A DNA stretch of 35,889 nt. It comes from Lachnospiraceae bacterium (GTDB taxonomy: Bacteria; Bacillota; Clostridia; Lachnospirales; Lachnospiraceae). Where the stretch lies: assembly GCA_017614345.1 (NCBI GenBank), contig JAGACB010000222.1:1-35889 (forward strand), written 5' to 3'. Within the stretch, counting starts at the first letter, position 1. Every line of letters begins with the position of its first letter. Positions 25,341 to 33,957 of the stretch are shown piece by piece. A program made the translations under genes and the position numbers. Under the pieces are notes generated by a model that did no database searches, had not been told where the DNA came from, and worked only from the letters and a program-made list of their open reading frames with translations.

Positions 25341-27596
25341 TCATCCGATCGCATCCGTTTTCTTCAGGACATCTCCTTTGGAATTGGTATGCTTTGCCTT
25401 CTTACCGGTCAGGTTGTACTTCACCTCGTGAAGGGTGCAGATCACTTCCTCACCGGGATCTGCAAAGAATACCTGAACGATCTTATCACCGGGATCCACC
25501 TTCATGGCCTTGTTTCCTGCAGCGTTCTTCTTCATCAGAGGAAGCTCGCTCACAGCAACCCTGAGCACTCTGCCCCGGTCTGTGATCATCAGGACTTCCG
25601 TCTTATCCGTACGGAATACGCCGATGAGTCGGTCATTATCTCCCAGCTTGGTGGCAGCCACGGTACGCTTGACGGAATCAAGCTCCAGACCGATGGTCCT
25701 CTTGGCAAGACCCTGCTCCGTAATGAAGATCAGCTCCTCATTCAGAACATCTGCGCAGTTGAAGTAACCGCCCACGGTTTCCTCAGAGCTTACAAAGTTG
25801 GAGATATTATCCAGGGGAGTCCCCTTGTCTCTCGGCTTGGAAAGGGGCATATCGCTCATCTTCAGGGTATGAAGGGAACCTTCTTTGGTGAAGACCCAGA
25901 TCCTGGAGGAACTGGTACAGGAGATCACGGTGGAGTTCTCTTCTCTTACTGCCGCTTCATTCTTGGAAAATGCATTTTCCTCGATGAGTTTTACGTAACC
26001 GAAGCGGTTAGCGGCAAAGACTGCGTCAAAGGACTGAGGTGCAGCCTCTTCATAAACAGCCTCTTCCAGATTATCGATCTTGGTACGTCTCTTGATGCCG
26101 TAGTTCTTACGGATCCGGTCCAGATCCTTCTTGATGGTACGCATCATGGCATCTCTGGAGGAAAGGATCTCGGTATATTCCGCGATCTTCTTAAGGGTCT
26201 CTTCATGCTGCTGTTGAAGAGCCAGAACTTCCAGACCGATGAGCTTCTGAAGACGGAGCTCTAAGATCGCCGTTGCCTGACGCTCGGTAAACTTCAGCTT
26301 CTTGGCCTGAGCCTCGGACGCCTTAGTCTTGAAACGGATGCCCTCCGTCACACCTTCCACCAGACAGGCCTTGGCCATCTTTACATCATTACTTCCGCGG
26401 ATGATCTCGATGATCAGGTCAATGACATCCACTGCACGGATGAGACCTTCCTGGATCTCTAAGTTGTCCTGCTCCTTTTTCAGGAGGGTTGTATATTTTC
26501 TGGTATTGATCTGAACCTGGAAATCGATGCAGTGCTGCAGGATCTCACGAAGTCCGATGACCTCGGGCTTTCCGTCAACGATCACCAGCATGTTGACACC
26601 GAAGGTATCCTCAAGACGGGTCTTCTTGTAAAGTCCCTGGAGGATCTTCTCCGCATCAGCGCCCTTCTTCAGTTCAATAACGATCTTGATGCCTTCCTTA
26701 CCGGACTGGTTGGAAACATCAGCGATATCCGGAAGCTTCTTGGACTCAGCCAGAGCCACCACATCACTTAAGAATTTGCCGATGTTGGCACCGATCATGG
26801 GATAAGGGATCTCGGTGATCTCGATGCGGTCACGGTCATTTCTCCCGGAAGCACGAACGATCTCGGCTCTGCCCCGGATCTTGATCTTGCCCTTACCGGT
26901 GCGATAGATCTCCGGAAGCTCATCTTTATTTGTAATGATGCCTCCCGTTGGGAAATCCGGACCCTTCATGAAGATCAGAAGCTCCTCGGTGGTAACAAAG
27001 GGATTTTCGATCATCACCTTCATGGCGTCGATCACTTCCGCCAGGTTGTGGGTGGGGATCGAGGTGGTCATACCAACGGCAATACCTTCGGAACCGTTTA
27101 CCAGAATGTTGGGGATCCGCACGGGAAGCACGGAAGGCTCCTTTTCGGTCTCATCGAAGTTCGGAACAAAATCCACCACATTCTTATCCAGATCCGCAAG
27201 ATATACGTCCTGGGTAAATTTCTTCAATCTGGCCTCGGTATAACGCATTGCAGCGGCTCCGTCACCTTCAATGGAGCCGAAGTTTCCGTGACCGTCCACA
27301 AGAGCCATGCCCTTCTTGAAATCCTGGGACAATACTACAAGAGCATCGTAAATGGATGAATCACCGTGAGGATGATATTTACCCATGGCATCACCGACAA
27401 TACGTGCACTCTTTCTGTGAGGCTTGTCGGAATTGAGGCCCAGTTCATTCATGGCATAGAGCACACGACGCTGAACCGGCTTTAAGCCGTCCCGTACATC
27501 GGGAACCGCACGGGAGGTGATGACGGACATGGAATAATTAATATAAGACTGTTGCATTTCGCCGGAATATTCCGTCGAAAGGATGGTCTCTGACAT
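25341..27596 (-). CDS. Type IIA DNA topoisomerase subunit A (GyrA/ParC family)
   Basis: This 751-residue subunit cuts and rejoins DNA; with the partner encoded just upstream it forms an A2B2 topoisomerase. The N-terminal winged-helix/tower region has VRDGLKPVQRRVLYAM, the quinolone-site segment HPHGDSSIYDAL (Ser80, Asp84 as in sensitive enzymes) and the catalytic Tyr119 in AAMRYTEARL. The C-terminal third forms beta-pinwheel blades. The GyrA-box that defines true gyrase (QRRGGKG-like) is not evident; LSKPRDKGTPLDN lies at the corresponding place. This favours a topoisomerase IV-like or second gyrase paralogue. The ATG at 27596 has GGAG 9 nt upstream; a TTG at 27620 overlapping the previous stop is less likely. 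Confidence 0.94.
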   Translation of the reverse strand: MSETILSTEYSGEMQQSYINYSMSVITSRAVPDVRDGLKPVQRRVLYAMNELGLNSDKPHRKSARIVGDAMGKYHPHGDSSIYDALVVLSQDFKKGMALVDGHGNFGSIEGDGAAAMRYTEARLKKFTQDVYLADLDKNVVDFVPNFDETEKEPSVLPVRIPNILVNGSEGIAVGMTTSIPTHNLAEVIDAMKVMIENPFVTTEELLIFMKGPDFPTGGIITNKDELPEIYRTGKGKIKIRGRAEIVRASGRNDRDRIEITEIPYPMIGANIGKFLSDVVALAESKKLPDIADVSNQSGKEGIKIVIELKKGADAEKILQGLYKKTRLEDTFGVNMLVIVDGKPEVIGLREILQHCIDFQVQINTRKYTTLLKKEQDNLEIQEGLIRAVDVIDLIIEIIRGSNDVKMAKACLVEGVTEGIRFKTKASEAQAKKLKFTERQATAILELRLQKLIGLEVLALQQQHEETLKKIAEYTEILSSRDAMMRTIKKDLDRIRKNYGIKRRTKIDNLEEAVYEEAAPQSFDAVFAANRFGYVKLIEENAFSKNEAAVREENSTVISCTSSSRIWVFTKEGSLHTLKMSDMPLSKPRDKGTPLDNISNFVSSEETVGGYFNCADVLNEELIFITEQGLAKRTIGLELDSVKRTVAATKLGDNDRLIGVFRTDKTEVLMITDRGRVLRVAVSELPLMKKNAAGNKAMKVDPGDKIVQVFFADPGEEVICTLHEVKYNLTGKKAKHTNSKGDVLKKTDAIG

Positions 27597-27616
27597 AACC
27601 TTCTTCTCCTCCCTGA

Positions 27617-29539
27617 TCAAATATCAAGCTCTGCTTCTTGTGCGTGATTCTGGATAAAGATCCTTCTGGGCTCTACATCGCTTCCCATGAGGATCTCCGT
27701 CATCTCATCCGCCATGCGGGCATCGTCGATCTCCACCCGTTTCATGACTCTGGATTCCGGATTTAAGGTGGTCTCCCAGAGCTGGTCTGCATCCATTTCC
27801 CCGAGACCCTTATAACGCTGAAGCGTAAAATTCTTATGAGTTCTGCGGTACTTCACCAGTGCGGCGTCATCATAAAGATACTCTTCCTCGCCCCTGGAAG
27901 GAACCGCTTTGTAAAGCGGAGGCATGGCCAGATACACATGGCCCTCGCTGATCAGCTCCGGCATGAACCGGTAGAAAAATGTCAGGAGCAGCGTTGCGAT
28001 ATGTGCTCCGTCCACATCCGCATCCGTCATGATAACAATCTTGTCATAACGGAGCTTGGTGATATCAAAGTCATTGCCGTAGCCCTCGGAAAAACCGCAG
28101 CCGAAGGCCTGGATCATGGTCTTGATCTCGGCATTGGCCAGCACCTTGTCAATGGAAGCCTTCTCCACGTTCAGGATCTTACCGCGAATGGGGAGGATGG
28201 CCTGGTACTTCCGGTCACGGGCCGTCTTAGCGGAACCGCCCGCAGAATCACCCTCTACAATGAAGATCTCGCAGCGGGATGCATCCCGGGATTCACAGTT
28301 GGCCAGCTTGCCGTTTCCGTCAAAGGAATACTTGCTCTTGGTCAGAAGATTCGCTTTGTTCTTCTCTTCCTGCTTTCTGAGCTTGGCAGACTTCTCCGCA
28401 CAGGAGATGATCTGCTTCATGGTGTCTAAGTGACGGTCAAAGAACAGCTCCAGCTGTTCGCCGGTTACCGAAGCCGTAGCACGGGTGGCATCTGCACTTC
28501 CGAGCTTGGTCTTGGTCTGTCCTTCAAAGATCGGATCCGGATGCTTGATGGCGATGATAGCCGTCATACCGCAACGGGTATCCGCACCGGTAAAGTTCTG
28601 ATCCTTATCCTTTAAAATGCCGAGTGACCTGGCATAGTTGTTTACAATAGTGGTAAATTTGGTCTTAAAACCGGTGATATGAGTACCGCCCTCGGTGGTT
28701 CCGATACAGTTACAGAAACCGAAGACCTTCTCTTCAAAACCGGTCACGAACTGAAAGGCACCCTCCACCTCGATCTGTTCGCATTTTCCCGAAAAATAGA
28801 CCACATCATGAAGCGCTTCCTTACCCTTGTTGATGACACGGATATACTCGGCAATTCCGTTTTCCTCATGATAAACGATCTTCTCTTCTTCTCCGGCACG
28901 ACGATTCTCAAAATCGATGGTAAGGCCGGGATTCAAGTAAGCAGTTTCATGCAGACGGCTCATGATGGAAGCCGCAACAAAACGGGTCTTCTCGAAAATG
29001 GTGCCGTCCGGCTTAAAATGGATCCTGGTACCCTTCTTGCGGGTCTTTCCCTTTACGGGAAGCAAGCCTTCCACCAGCTCCACCGTGGGATGTCCCTGCT
29101 CATAACGGTCATAATGGATCTCGCCGTTCTTGTAGACCTCGATCTCCAGGTATTCTGAAAGTGCATTGACTACGGAAGAACCAACGCCATGAAGACCGCC
29201 GCTGGTCTTATAAGACTGATTATCGAATTTACCTCCGGCATGAAGCGTGGTGAAAACCACTCGCTCTGCGGAGACCCCTTTCTGATGCATATCCACGGGA
29301 ATACCACGGCCGTCATCCTCAACGGTAACGGAGCCGTCATTCTCCAGGATCACTGTGATATGGGAGCAGTAACCTGCCAGATGTTCATCCACCGCATTGT
29401 CCACGATCTCGTAGACCAGATGGTTCAGACCTGATACGGAAACGCTGCCGATATACATACCGGGACGTTTTCTGACCGCCTCCAGGCCTTCCAGAACGGT
29501 GATACTGTCAGCATTGTAACTGTTCGTCTGTTTTGCCAT
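27617..29539 (-). CDS. Type IIA DNA topoisomerase subunit B (GyrB/ParE family)
   Basis: The 640-residue ATPase subunit has GHKL motifs YEIVDNAVDE (Glu44, Asn48), EDDGRGIPVD (74-83) and GGLHGVGSSVVNALS (114-128), the transducer segment QTKTKLGS, and TOPRIM motifs IVEGDSAGGSAK (427-438) and MTDADVDGAHI (504-514). It is complete. The start at 29539 has GAGG 8 nt upstream; in-frame codons continue further but cross a strong hairpin. The A subunit gene follows 20 nt later. Neither dnaA, dnaN nor recF is near, so this is probably not the oriC gyrase pair; gyrase versus topoisomerase IV cannot be decided from this subunit alone. Confidence 0.94.
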   Translation of the reverse strand: MAKQTNSYNADSITVLEGLEAVRKRPGMYIGSVSVSGLNHLVYEIVDNAVDEHLAGYCSHITVILENDGSVTVEDDGRGIPVDMHQKGVSAERVVFTTLHAGGKFDNQSYKTSGGLHGVGSSVVNALSEYLEIEVYKNGEIHYDRYEQGHPTVELVEGLLPVKGKTRKKGTRIHFKPDGTIFEKTRFVAASIMSRLHETAYLNPGLTIDFENRRAGEEEKIVYHEENGIAEYIRVINKGKEALHDVVYFSGKCEQIEVEGAFQFVTGFEEKVFGFCNCIGTTEGGTHITGFKTKFTTIVNNYARSLGILKDKDQNFTGADTRCGMTAIIAIKHPDPIFEGQTKTKLGSADATRATASVTGEQLELFFDRHLDTMKQIISCAEKSAKLRKQEEKNKANLLTKSKYSFDGNGKLANCESRDASRCEIFIVEGDSAGGSAKTARDRKYQAILPIRGKILNVEKASIDKVLANAEIKTMIQAFGCGFSEGYGNDFDITKLRYDKIVIMTDADVDGAHIATLLLTFFYRFMPELISEGHVYLAMPPLYKAVPSRGEEEYLYDDAALVKYRRTHKNFTLQRYKGLGEMDADQLWETTLNPESRVMKRVEIDDARMADEMTEILMGSDVEPRRIFIQNHAQEAELDI

Positions 29540-29577
29540 TTTGTAACCCTCGCATACAATTGCTTTTCTTTTGTGTT

Positions 29578-29611
29578 CCGGAACCTCCGCACTTCGTGCT
29601 CCCGGTTCCGG
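29578..29611. repeat. Palindromic hairpin 1 upstream of the topoisomerase operon
   Basis: CCGGAACC and GGTTCCGG (8 bp, perfect) enclose GCAC-TTC-GTGC. It lies about 40 nt before the subunit B start and would be in its 5' untranslated region. Confidence 0.75.
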
Positions 29612-29641
29612 CATCATTCCGCGCTGCGCACTTCATGATGG
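29612..29641. repeat. Palindromic repeat copy A
   Basis: A 30-nt element starting CATCATTCCG and ending CATGATGG, with terminal CATCAT/ATGATG pairing. It matches copy B at 29676-29705 in 26 of 30 positions. Confidence 0.75.
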
Positions 29642-29674
29642 AATAAAAAGCTCACATTATATAACTCATTGCCT

Positions 29675-29705
29675 CCATCATTCCGTGCTACGCGCTACAT
29701 GATGG
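29675..29705. repeat. Palindromic repeat copy B
   Basis: Second copy of the 30-nt element (29676-29705), with CCATCAT/ATGATGG ends. Between the copies, at 29656-29661, is a minus-strand TATAAT that could be the -10 box for the topoisomerase operon, although no good -35 accompanies it. Confidence 0.75.
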
Positions 29706-29712
29706 GCAGTCG

Positions 29713-29756
29713 CCAAAGTTCATCTGCTTTGTGCAAGCACAGCAGATGAACCTTGG
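29713..29756. repeat. Long hairpin upstream of the topoisomerase operon
   Basis: CCAAAGTTCATCTGCT pairs with AGCAGATGAACCTTGG at 15 of 16 positions, with GTGC/GCAC at the tip. No T-run follows on either strand, so it is not a plain terminator. Confidence 0.7.
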
Positions 29757-29770
29757 CTCGTTGCTTACAC

Positions 29771-29809
29771 AAAAAAACGGATTGCATCAACGCAGGTCGA
29801 TGCAATCCG
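29771..29809 (-). terminator. Terminator of the tRNA-Pro/tRNA-Glu unit
   Basis: CGGATTGCATC/GATGCAATCCG form a perfect 11-bp stem, followed on the minus strand by seven T. It lies 4 nt after tRNA-Glu. Confidence 0.93.
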
Positions 29810-29812
29810 ATG

Positions 29813-29884
29813 TAGCCCGTAGGGGAATCGAACCCCTGTTTCCGCCGTGAGAGGGCGGCGTCTTAACCGCTTGACCAACGAGCC
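29813..29884 (-). tRNA. tRNA-Glu(CUC)
   Basis: The 72-nt minus-strand sequence has acceptor GGCTCGT against ACGGGCT (G1-U72 and one internal G-U wobble), anticodon stem CCGCC/GGCGG with loop CTCTCAC giving anticodon CUC, T-arm AGGGG-TTCGATT-CCCCT and discriminator A. CCA is not encoded. It lies 12 nt after tRNA-Pro in the same transcript. Confidence 0.93.
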
Positions 29885-29896
29885 TCGATGATGAAG

Positions 29897-29970
29897 TCGA
29901 GGCGACAGGATTTGAACCTGCGACCTCTGCGTCCCGAACGCAGCGCTCTACCAAACTGAGCCACGCCTCG
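29897..29970 (-). tRNA. tRNA-Pro(CGG)
   Basis: The 74-nt minus-strand sequence has acceptor CGAGGCG/CGCCTCG, anticodon stem CTGCG/CGCAG with loop TTCGGGA giving anticodon CGG, T-arm GCAGG-TTCAAAT-CCTGT and discriminator A. CCA is not encoded. Confidence 0.95.
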
Positions 29971-29986
29971 AATCCGAACAAACGGA

Positions 29987-30015
29987 ATCATAATATATAT
30001 TTCCGGAATTGTCAA
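29987..30015 (-). promoter_or_regulatory. Promoter of the tRNA-Pro/tRNA-Glu unit
   Basis: A perfect TTGACA (30010-30015) and TATGAT (29987-29992) are 17 bp apart on the minus strand, about 17 bp upstream of tRNA-Pro. The 29540-30089 stretch without protein genes thus holds four hairpins, two tRNAs, their terminator and this promoter. Confidence 0.88.
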
Positions 30016-30089
30016 GAGAAAATTGTCGATTTTTTATCAATTTTCCGCAATTCCCTGAAAATACCTCAAATTACAGTCGTTATATGGGT

Positions 30090-31586
30090 TTACGCCCGGT
30101 CAAGTTCGAACCAGAAGCATACTCCGTCGTCGGTATTTTTCACTCCGAAGGCCTGACCGTGGGCTTCCATGATGGCCTTTACGATGGAAAGACCAATACC
30201 GCTTCCGCCGTATTCCCGGGTCCTGGCCTTATCAACCTTATAAAATTTCTCCCAAACCTTATCCAAAGAATCCTCGGGGATATTTTCACCGGTATTTCTC
30301 ACGTTGACTCTGACCTTATTGCCCAGGATCTCTGCACGCACGGAGATCAGATTCTCGCCGGAACAATGGTTAATGGCATTGGAAACGTAATTGGTCAGAA
30401 CCTCTTCGATCTGGAAGGAGTCACCGAAGACATAAAGATCCTCAGGCATGTCAAAATACATCTGAAGGTTCTTGTTTTTTGCCAGAAGCTCAGCAGAACC
30501 AACCACATTTCTAGCCAGCTCCGTCAGACAGAACCGCTCGATATTGGTCTGAGTCTTACCGAATTCCAGCTGATTTAAGGTCATGAGCTTCTGAACCATC
30601 CGGTTCATCTTTGCAGCCTCATCAATAATGACATCACAATAAAAGCTCATACTTTCGGGATCGTCCGTAATCCCGTCCCGAAGACCTTCTGCATATCCGG
30701 AAATGAGCGCAATGGGAGTTTTCAGTTCATGAGACACGTTGGAAATGAAGTCCTTGCGCATATCATCGATCTCTTCCTTCTTCTGGATATCACGTGTCAG
30801 CTCAAGGTTGGCGCTTTTCAGTTCTTTGATGGTGCCTTCGAGTTTGTCGGAAAGGATATTCATGTTGTTTCCGAGAACCCCGATCTCATCATGAGATTTT
30901 CCCTCATACTTCGCAGTGAAATCCAGATCCGCGATCCGCTCCGACAGGTTGGTCAGTTCACGGATAGGCCTGGTCATGCGATTGGTAGTCAGGATCATGA
31001 CAATAACACCCAAAAACATGGAGATCAGCCCGATATAGGCAAGAAATCGATTGGCAATAGATGCGGAATCATAGATAGAATCCATGGGGATGGTGATCAG
31101 GAAAGGATATCCCTGCTCCAGAGTTCCCCAGCATTCAAGATAGGAAGAAGTTCCGGTCCGACTGGCAACCGACACTTCCCCTATGATCAGTTGTTTACTC
31201 AGATCGTATTGCTCCATCTTCGCCTTCCTGAAGATATTGTTACGAAGACGATACATCAGGGAAGCACTGTTATTTGCGGAACAACAAAAATCCGACCAAT
31301 CACTACTCATCACAAGATACTCCGCACCGTATTCGTCGCGAAGCTGTTGAAGGATAGGAAGGACGGATTCATATGCTTCATCACGTTCTTCCTGGGTGGC
31401 CGCATCAAAGATCCGATCGTCCCAGGAATTATTGATGATCTCGTACATCTCAGATAACTGAGATTTCTTGTAAATGGTATAATACTGCTTTAAAAACAGA
31501 TTGTTCAGGACCACACAGGCAAGGAAGGTCAACATCATAACCGCAATAAAGATCACTGCAAATTTGGCCTTGATGGAATACTTCAT
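30090..31586 (-). CDS. Membrane sensor histidine kinase
   Basis: This 498-residue kinase senses an extracellular signal and phosphorylates the response regulator encoded just upstream. It has membrane segment 1 at about 7-30, an extracytoplasmic region of about 150 residues, membrane segment 2 at about 180-200, a HAMP domain (TTNRMTRPIRELTNLSERI onward) and a coiled link. The HisKA box is SNVSHELKTPIALISG with His286. The ATPase domain has the N-box near Asn403 (NYVSNAINHCS), NTGENIP at 431-437 and GGSGIGLSIVK at 460-470. All catalytic motifs are intact. GGGGGAG precedes the ATG by 5 nt. It lies 57 nt behind the regulator gene. The stimulus is unknown. Confidence 0.94.
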   Translation of the reverse strand: MKYSIKAKFAVIFIAVMMLTFLACVVLNNLFLKQYYTIYKKSQLSEMYEIINNSWDDRIFDAATQEERDEAYESVLPILQQLRDEYGAEYLVMSSDWSDFCCSANNSASLMYRLRNNIFRKAKMEQYDLSKQLIIGEVSVASRTGTSSYLECWGTLEQGYPFLITIPMDSIYDSASIANRFLAYIGLISMFLGVIVMILTTNRMTRPIRELTNLSERIADLDFTAKYEGKSHDEIGVLGNNMNILSDKLEGTIKELKSANLELTRDIQKKEEIDDMRKDFISNVSHELKTPIALISGYAEGLRDGITDDPESMSFYCDVIIDEAAKMNRMVQKLMTLNQLEFGKTQTNIERFCLTELARNVVGSAELLAKNKNLQMYFDMPEDLYVFGDSFQIEEVLTNYVSNAINHCSGENLISVRAEILGNKVRVNVRNTGENIPEDSLDKVWEKFYKVDKARTREYGGSGIGLSIVKAIMEAHGQAFGVKNTDDGVCFWFELDRA

Positions 31587-31643
31587 CTGATCTCCCCCTG
31601 CCGCTTTCCTTCAAAAGAAAAAGCCGGATCCTTTCATGCGATA

Positions 31644-32333
31644 TCATTCCTTGGAAGTATCGCTGGTATCAAACTTATAACCCATTCCCCAGATGGTATG
31701 GATGTAAGCACCCTTATCTCCCATCTTGGAGCGGAGTTTTTTCACATGAGTATCAATGGTCCGGGCATCTCCGAAATAATCGTAGTTCCAGACATTGTTC
31801 AGGATCTTTTCTCTTGAAAGGGCGATCCCGCGATTTTCCACAAAATAGGTGAGCAGCTCGAATTCCTTAAAGCTGAGGTCGATCTCTTTGCCGTCGATCT
31901 TAACGATATGGGCCGCCTTATTGATCTCGATGCCTCCCACGGAAACCGTTTCATCCTTGATGGCATTGGTCCTTCTGAGAAGGGCTTCCACCCGGGCTAC
32001 CAGGATCTTCGGGGAAAATGGTTTCGAAATATATTCGTCCACACCCAGTTCAAAGCCGATGAGCTCATCACGTTCCTCGCTCTTGGCCGTCAGCATGATA
32101 ATGGGCACCTTGGAGTACTCGCGAATGATCTTCACCAGCTCCCAGCCGTCCATCTTTGGCATCATGACATCGGAAATGATCAGATTAATGGACTTGTCCT
32201 CGAAGAACTTGTCCACTGCCTCTTCGCCGTTTTCCGCTTCAATGATCTGATATCCGCTTCTGGAAAGGAAATCCTTCACCAGTTTGCGCATTCTGCTTTC
32301 ATCGTCCACAACAAGGATCTTGATGTCGTCCAT
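31644..32333 (-). CDS. OmpR/PhoB-family response regulator
   Basis: The 229-residue protein has a receiver domain (ILVVDDESRMRKL, phospho-acceptor Asp55 in LIISDVMMPKMDGWE, Thr in MLTAKS, Lys in YISKPFSP) and a winged-helix DNA-binding domain (LSFKEFELLTYFVENRG, ending ARTIDTHVKKLRSKMG and WGMGYKF). Its kinase follows in the same operon. The ATG at 32333 is preceded by GGGGTGAG; an upstream in-frame Met in a region with no ribosome site is rejected. A long hairpin (32386-32437) separates it from pgi; I found no convincing own promoter. Confidence 0.95.
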   Translation of the reverse strand: MDDIKILVVDDESRMRKLVKDFLSRSGYQIIEAENGEEAVDKFFEDKSINLIISDVMMPKMDGWELVKIIREYSKVPIIMLTAKSEERDELIGFELGVDEYISKPFSPKILVARVEALLRRTNAIKDETVSVGGIEINKAAHIVKIDGKEIDLSFKEFELLTYFVENRGIALSREKILNNVWNYDYFGDARTIDTHVKKLRSKMGDKGAYIHTIWGMGYKFDTSDTSKE

Positions 32334-32385
32334 ACACTCACCCCGTTTCCGCCTGATGTATTGCAGGCAGAGGTTTTTCAATCAG

Positions 32386-32437
32386 GACGAATGCAGTTTC
32401 CGTCTGCTCGGAACGCAGACGGTAAACTGTATTCGTC
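32386..32437. repeat. Long hairpin between pgi and the response regulator gene
   Basis: GACGAATGCAGTTTCCGTCTGC and its near complement (32415-32437) pair over about 22 positions with a 7-nt loop and few mismatches; the arm sequence here is given in part as GACGAATGCAG and CCGTCTGC. No T-run follows on either strand, so it may be an RNA processing or stability element after pgi rather than a plain terminator. Confidence 0.65.
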
Positions 32438-32451
32438 AAAAATACAAATAA

Positions 32452-33810
32452 TTACTTCTTCAGTCTTGCAAGAAGTTCTTCTCTGGCTGCTTCGTAGCCG
32501 GGCTTGCCGAGAAGGGCAAACATGTTCTTCTTGTAGCTTTCAACGCCGGGCTGGTTGAAGGGATTTACTCCGAGTACATAGCCGCTGACGCCGCAGGCAA
32601 ATTCATAGAAGTAGAACAGCTGACCTAAGCTGAAGGCATCCTGCTTCGGGATGGAGATCAGAAGCTGAGGAACCTGTCCGTCGCTGTGTGCAAGGATGGT
32701 ACCGTTCATGGCGGACTTGTTTACAAAGTCCATATCCTTGCCTGCCAAATAGTTCAGGCCGTCAAGGTCTACGGGCTCAGCCTTCAAAGTGAAGGATTCC
32801 TTGGGAGTCTCAATGCTGAGAACGGTCTCGAACAGGAATCTCTGTCCTTCCTGGATATACTGTCCCAGGGAGTGAAGATCTGTGGTCAGATCAACACCGA
32901 AAGGAAGAATACCCTTCAGGTCCTTACCTTCGCTCTCGCCGTAAAGCTGCTTCCACCACTCGGTCACATAGTGCATGGAAGGCTCGTAGTTTGCGGTGAT
33001 CTCAACATTCTTGCCCTTTGCAAGCATCAGGTTTCTGACTGCTGCATAAAGGAGAATGTCATTTTCCTCATAATCCTTGGAAAGGGCGTACTCTCTCATG
33101 GAAGCTGCACCCTTCATTAGTTCGTTAATATCAGCACCGCTGACAGCGATGGGCAGAAGGCCTACTGCAGTCAGAACGGAATATCTACCGCCTACATTAT
33201 CCGGAACCACAAAGGTCTCATAGCCTTCCTCGGTTGCCAGGTTCTTCAGAGCACCCTTAGCCTTGTCAGTTGTCGCATAAATTCTCTTGGCAGCCTCAGC
33301 CTTACCGTACTTGGTCTCCAGCTTCTCCTTCAGAACACGGAAAGCAATGGCAGGCTCGGTGGTTGTACCGGACTTGGAGATCACGTTAACAGAGAAATCT
33401 CTGTCGCCGATCACGTCAAGCAGGTTAGCCAGATAGGTTCCGCTGATGTTATTTCCCGCATAGTAGATCTCGGGAGCCTTACGAAGCTCCTTCGGAAGAT
33501 TGTTATAGAAATTATGGCCAATGAAATCAATGGCTGCTCTGGCGCCTAAGTAGGAACCGCCGATACCGATCACGATCAGTACCTCGGAATCGGAACGGAT
33601 CTTGTCTGCAGCCTTTAAGATACGGTCGAACTCTTCCTTGTCATAATCTACGGGAAGATCGATCCAGCCCAGGAAATCATTTCCCGCACCGGTCTTCTCT
33701 ACCAGTGTCTTCTTTGCGGCCAGTACGGTTTCCTTCATTCCGGCTACTTCTTCTGCGGAGATAAATCCGATCGCCTTGGAATAGTCAAAAGATACAGCAT
33801 TGTTACTCAT
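32452..33810 (-). CDS. pgi: Glucose-6-phosphate isomerase
   Basis: Pgi interconverts glucose 6-phosphate and fructose 6-phosphate in glycolysis. The 452-residue length is typical of the shorter Firmicutes enzyme. Motifs are [16 protein letters not shown], the phosphate-binding [14 protein letters not shown], the [16 protein letters not shown] signature, and [24 protein letters not shown] lies 9 nt before the ATG. It has its own promoter at 33860-33887. Confidence 0.97.
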   Translation of the reverse strand: MSNNAVSFDYSKAIGFISAEEVAGMKETVLAAKKTLVEKTGAGNDFLGWIDLPVDYDKEEFDRILKAADKIRSDSEVLIVIGIGGSYLGARAAIDFIGHNFYNNLPKELRKAPEIYYAGNNISGTYLANLLDVIGDRDFSVNVISKSGTTTEPAIAFRVLKEKLETKYGKAEAAKRIYATTDKAKGALKNLATEEGYETFVVPDNVGGRYSVLTAVGLLPIAVSGADINELMKGAASMREYALSKDYEENDILLYAAVRNLMLAKGKNVEITANYEPSMHYVTEWWKQLYGESEGKDLKGILPFGVDLTTDLHSLGQYIQEGQRFLFETVLSIETPKESFTLKAEPVDLDGLNYLAGKDMDFVNKSAMNGTILAHSDGQVPQLLISIPKQDAFSLGQLFYFYEFACGVSGYVLGVNPFNQPGVESYKKNMFALLGKPGYEAAREELLARLKK

Positions 33811-33859
33811 GATGTCATTCTCCTTATTTACATGATATGGTTCTCAAAAAACCGATTCT

Positions 33860-33887
33860 ATTATAGCATGTGAAACAGATTATTCAA
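33860..33887 (-). promoter_or_regulatory. Promoter for pgi
   Basis: TTGAAT (33882-33887) and a perfect TATAAT (33860-33865) are 16 bp apart on the minus strand, about 50 bp upstream of the pgi start. Confidence 0.75.
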
Positions 33888-33957
33888 GGGAAAATACTCT
33901 TGATAAGCTTATGTTTCAGAACATCTTTCCGTGTTATTCAGATCAGATCTCTGAAGT

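Noticed and set aside
25227..26264. A 345-codon plus-strand frame opposite the topoisomerase A gene
   Set aside because: Mostly antisense to a clear type IIA topoisomerase gene, with no ribosome site or recognisable protein family.
29813..29970. tRNA genes beside palindromic repeats as a possible integration site
   Set aside because: No integrase, direct repeat of a tRNA end or foreign gene block is next to them; the tRNAs have a normal promoter and terminator.
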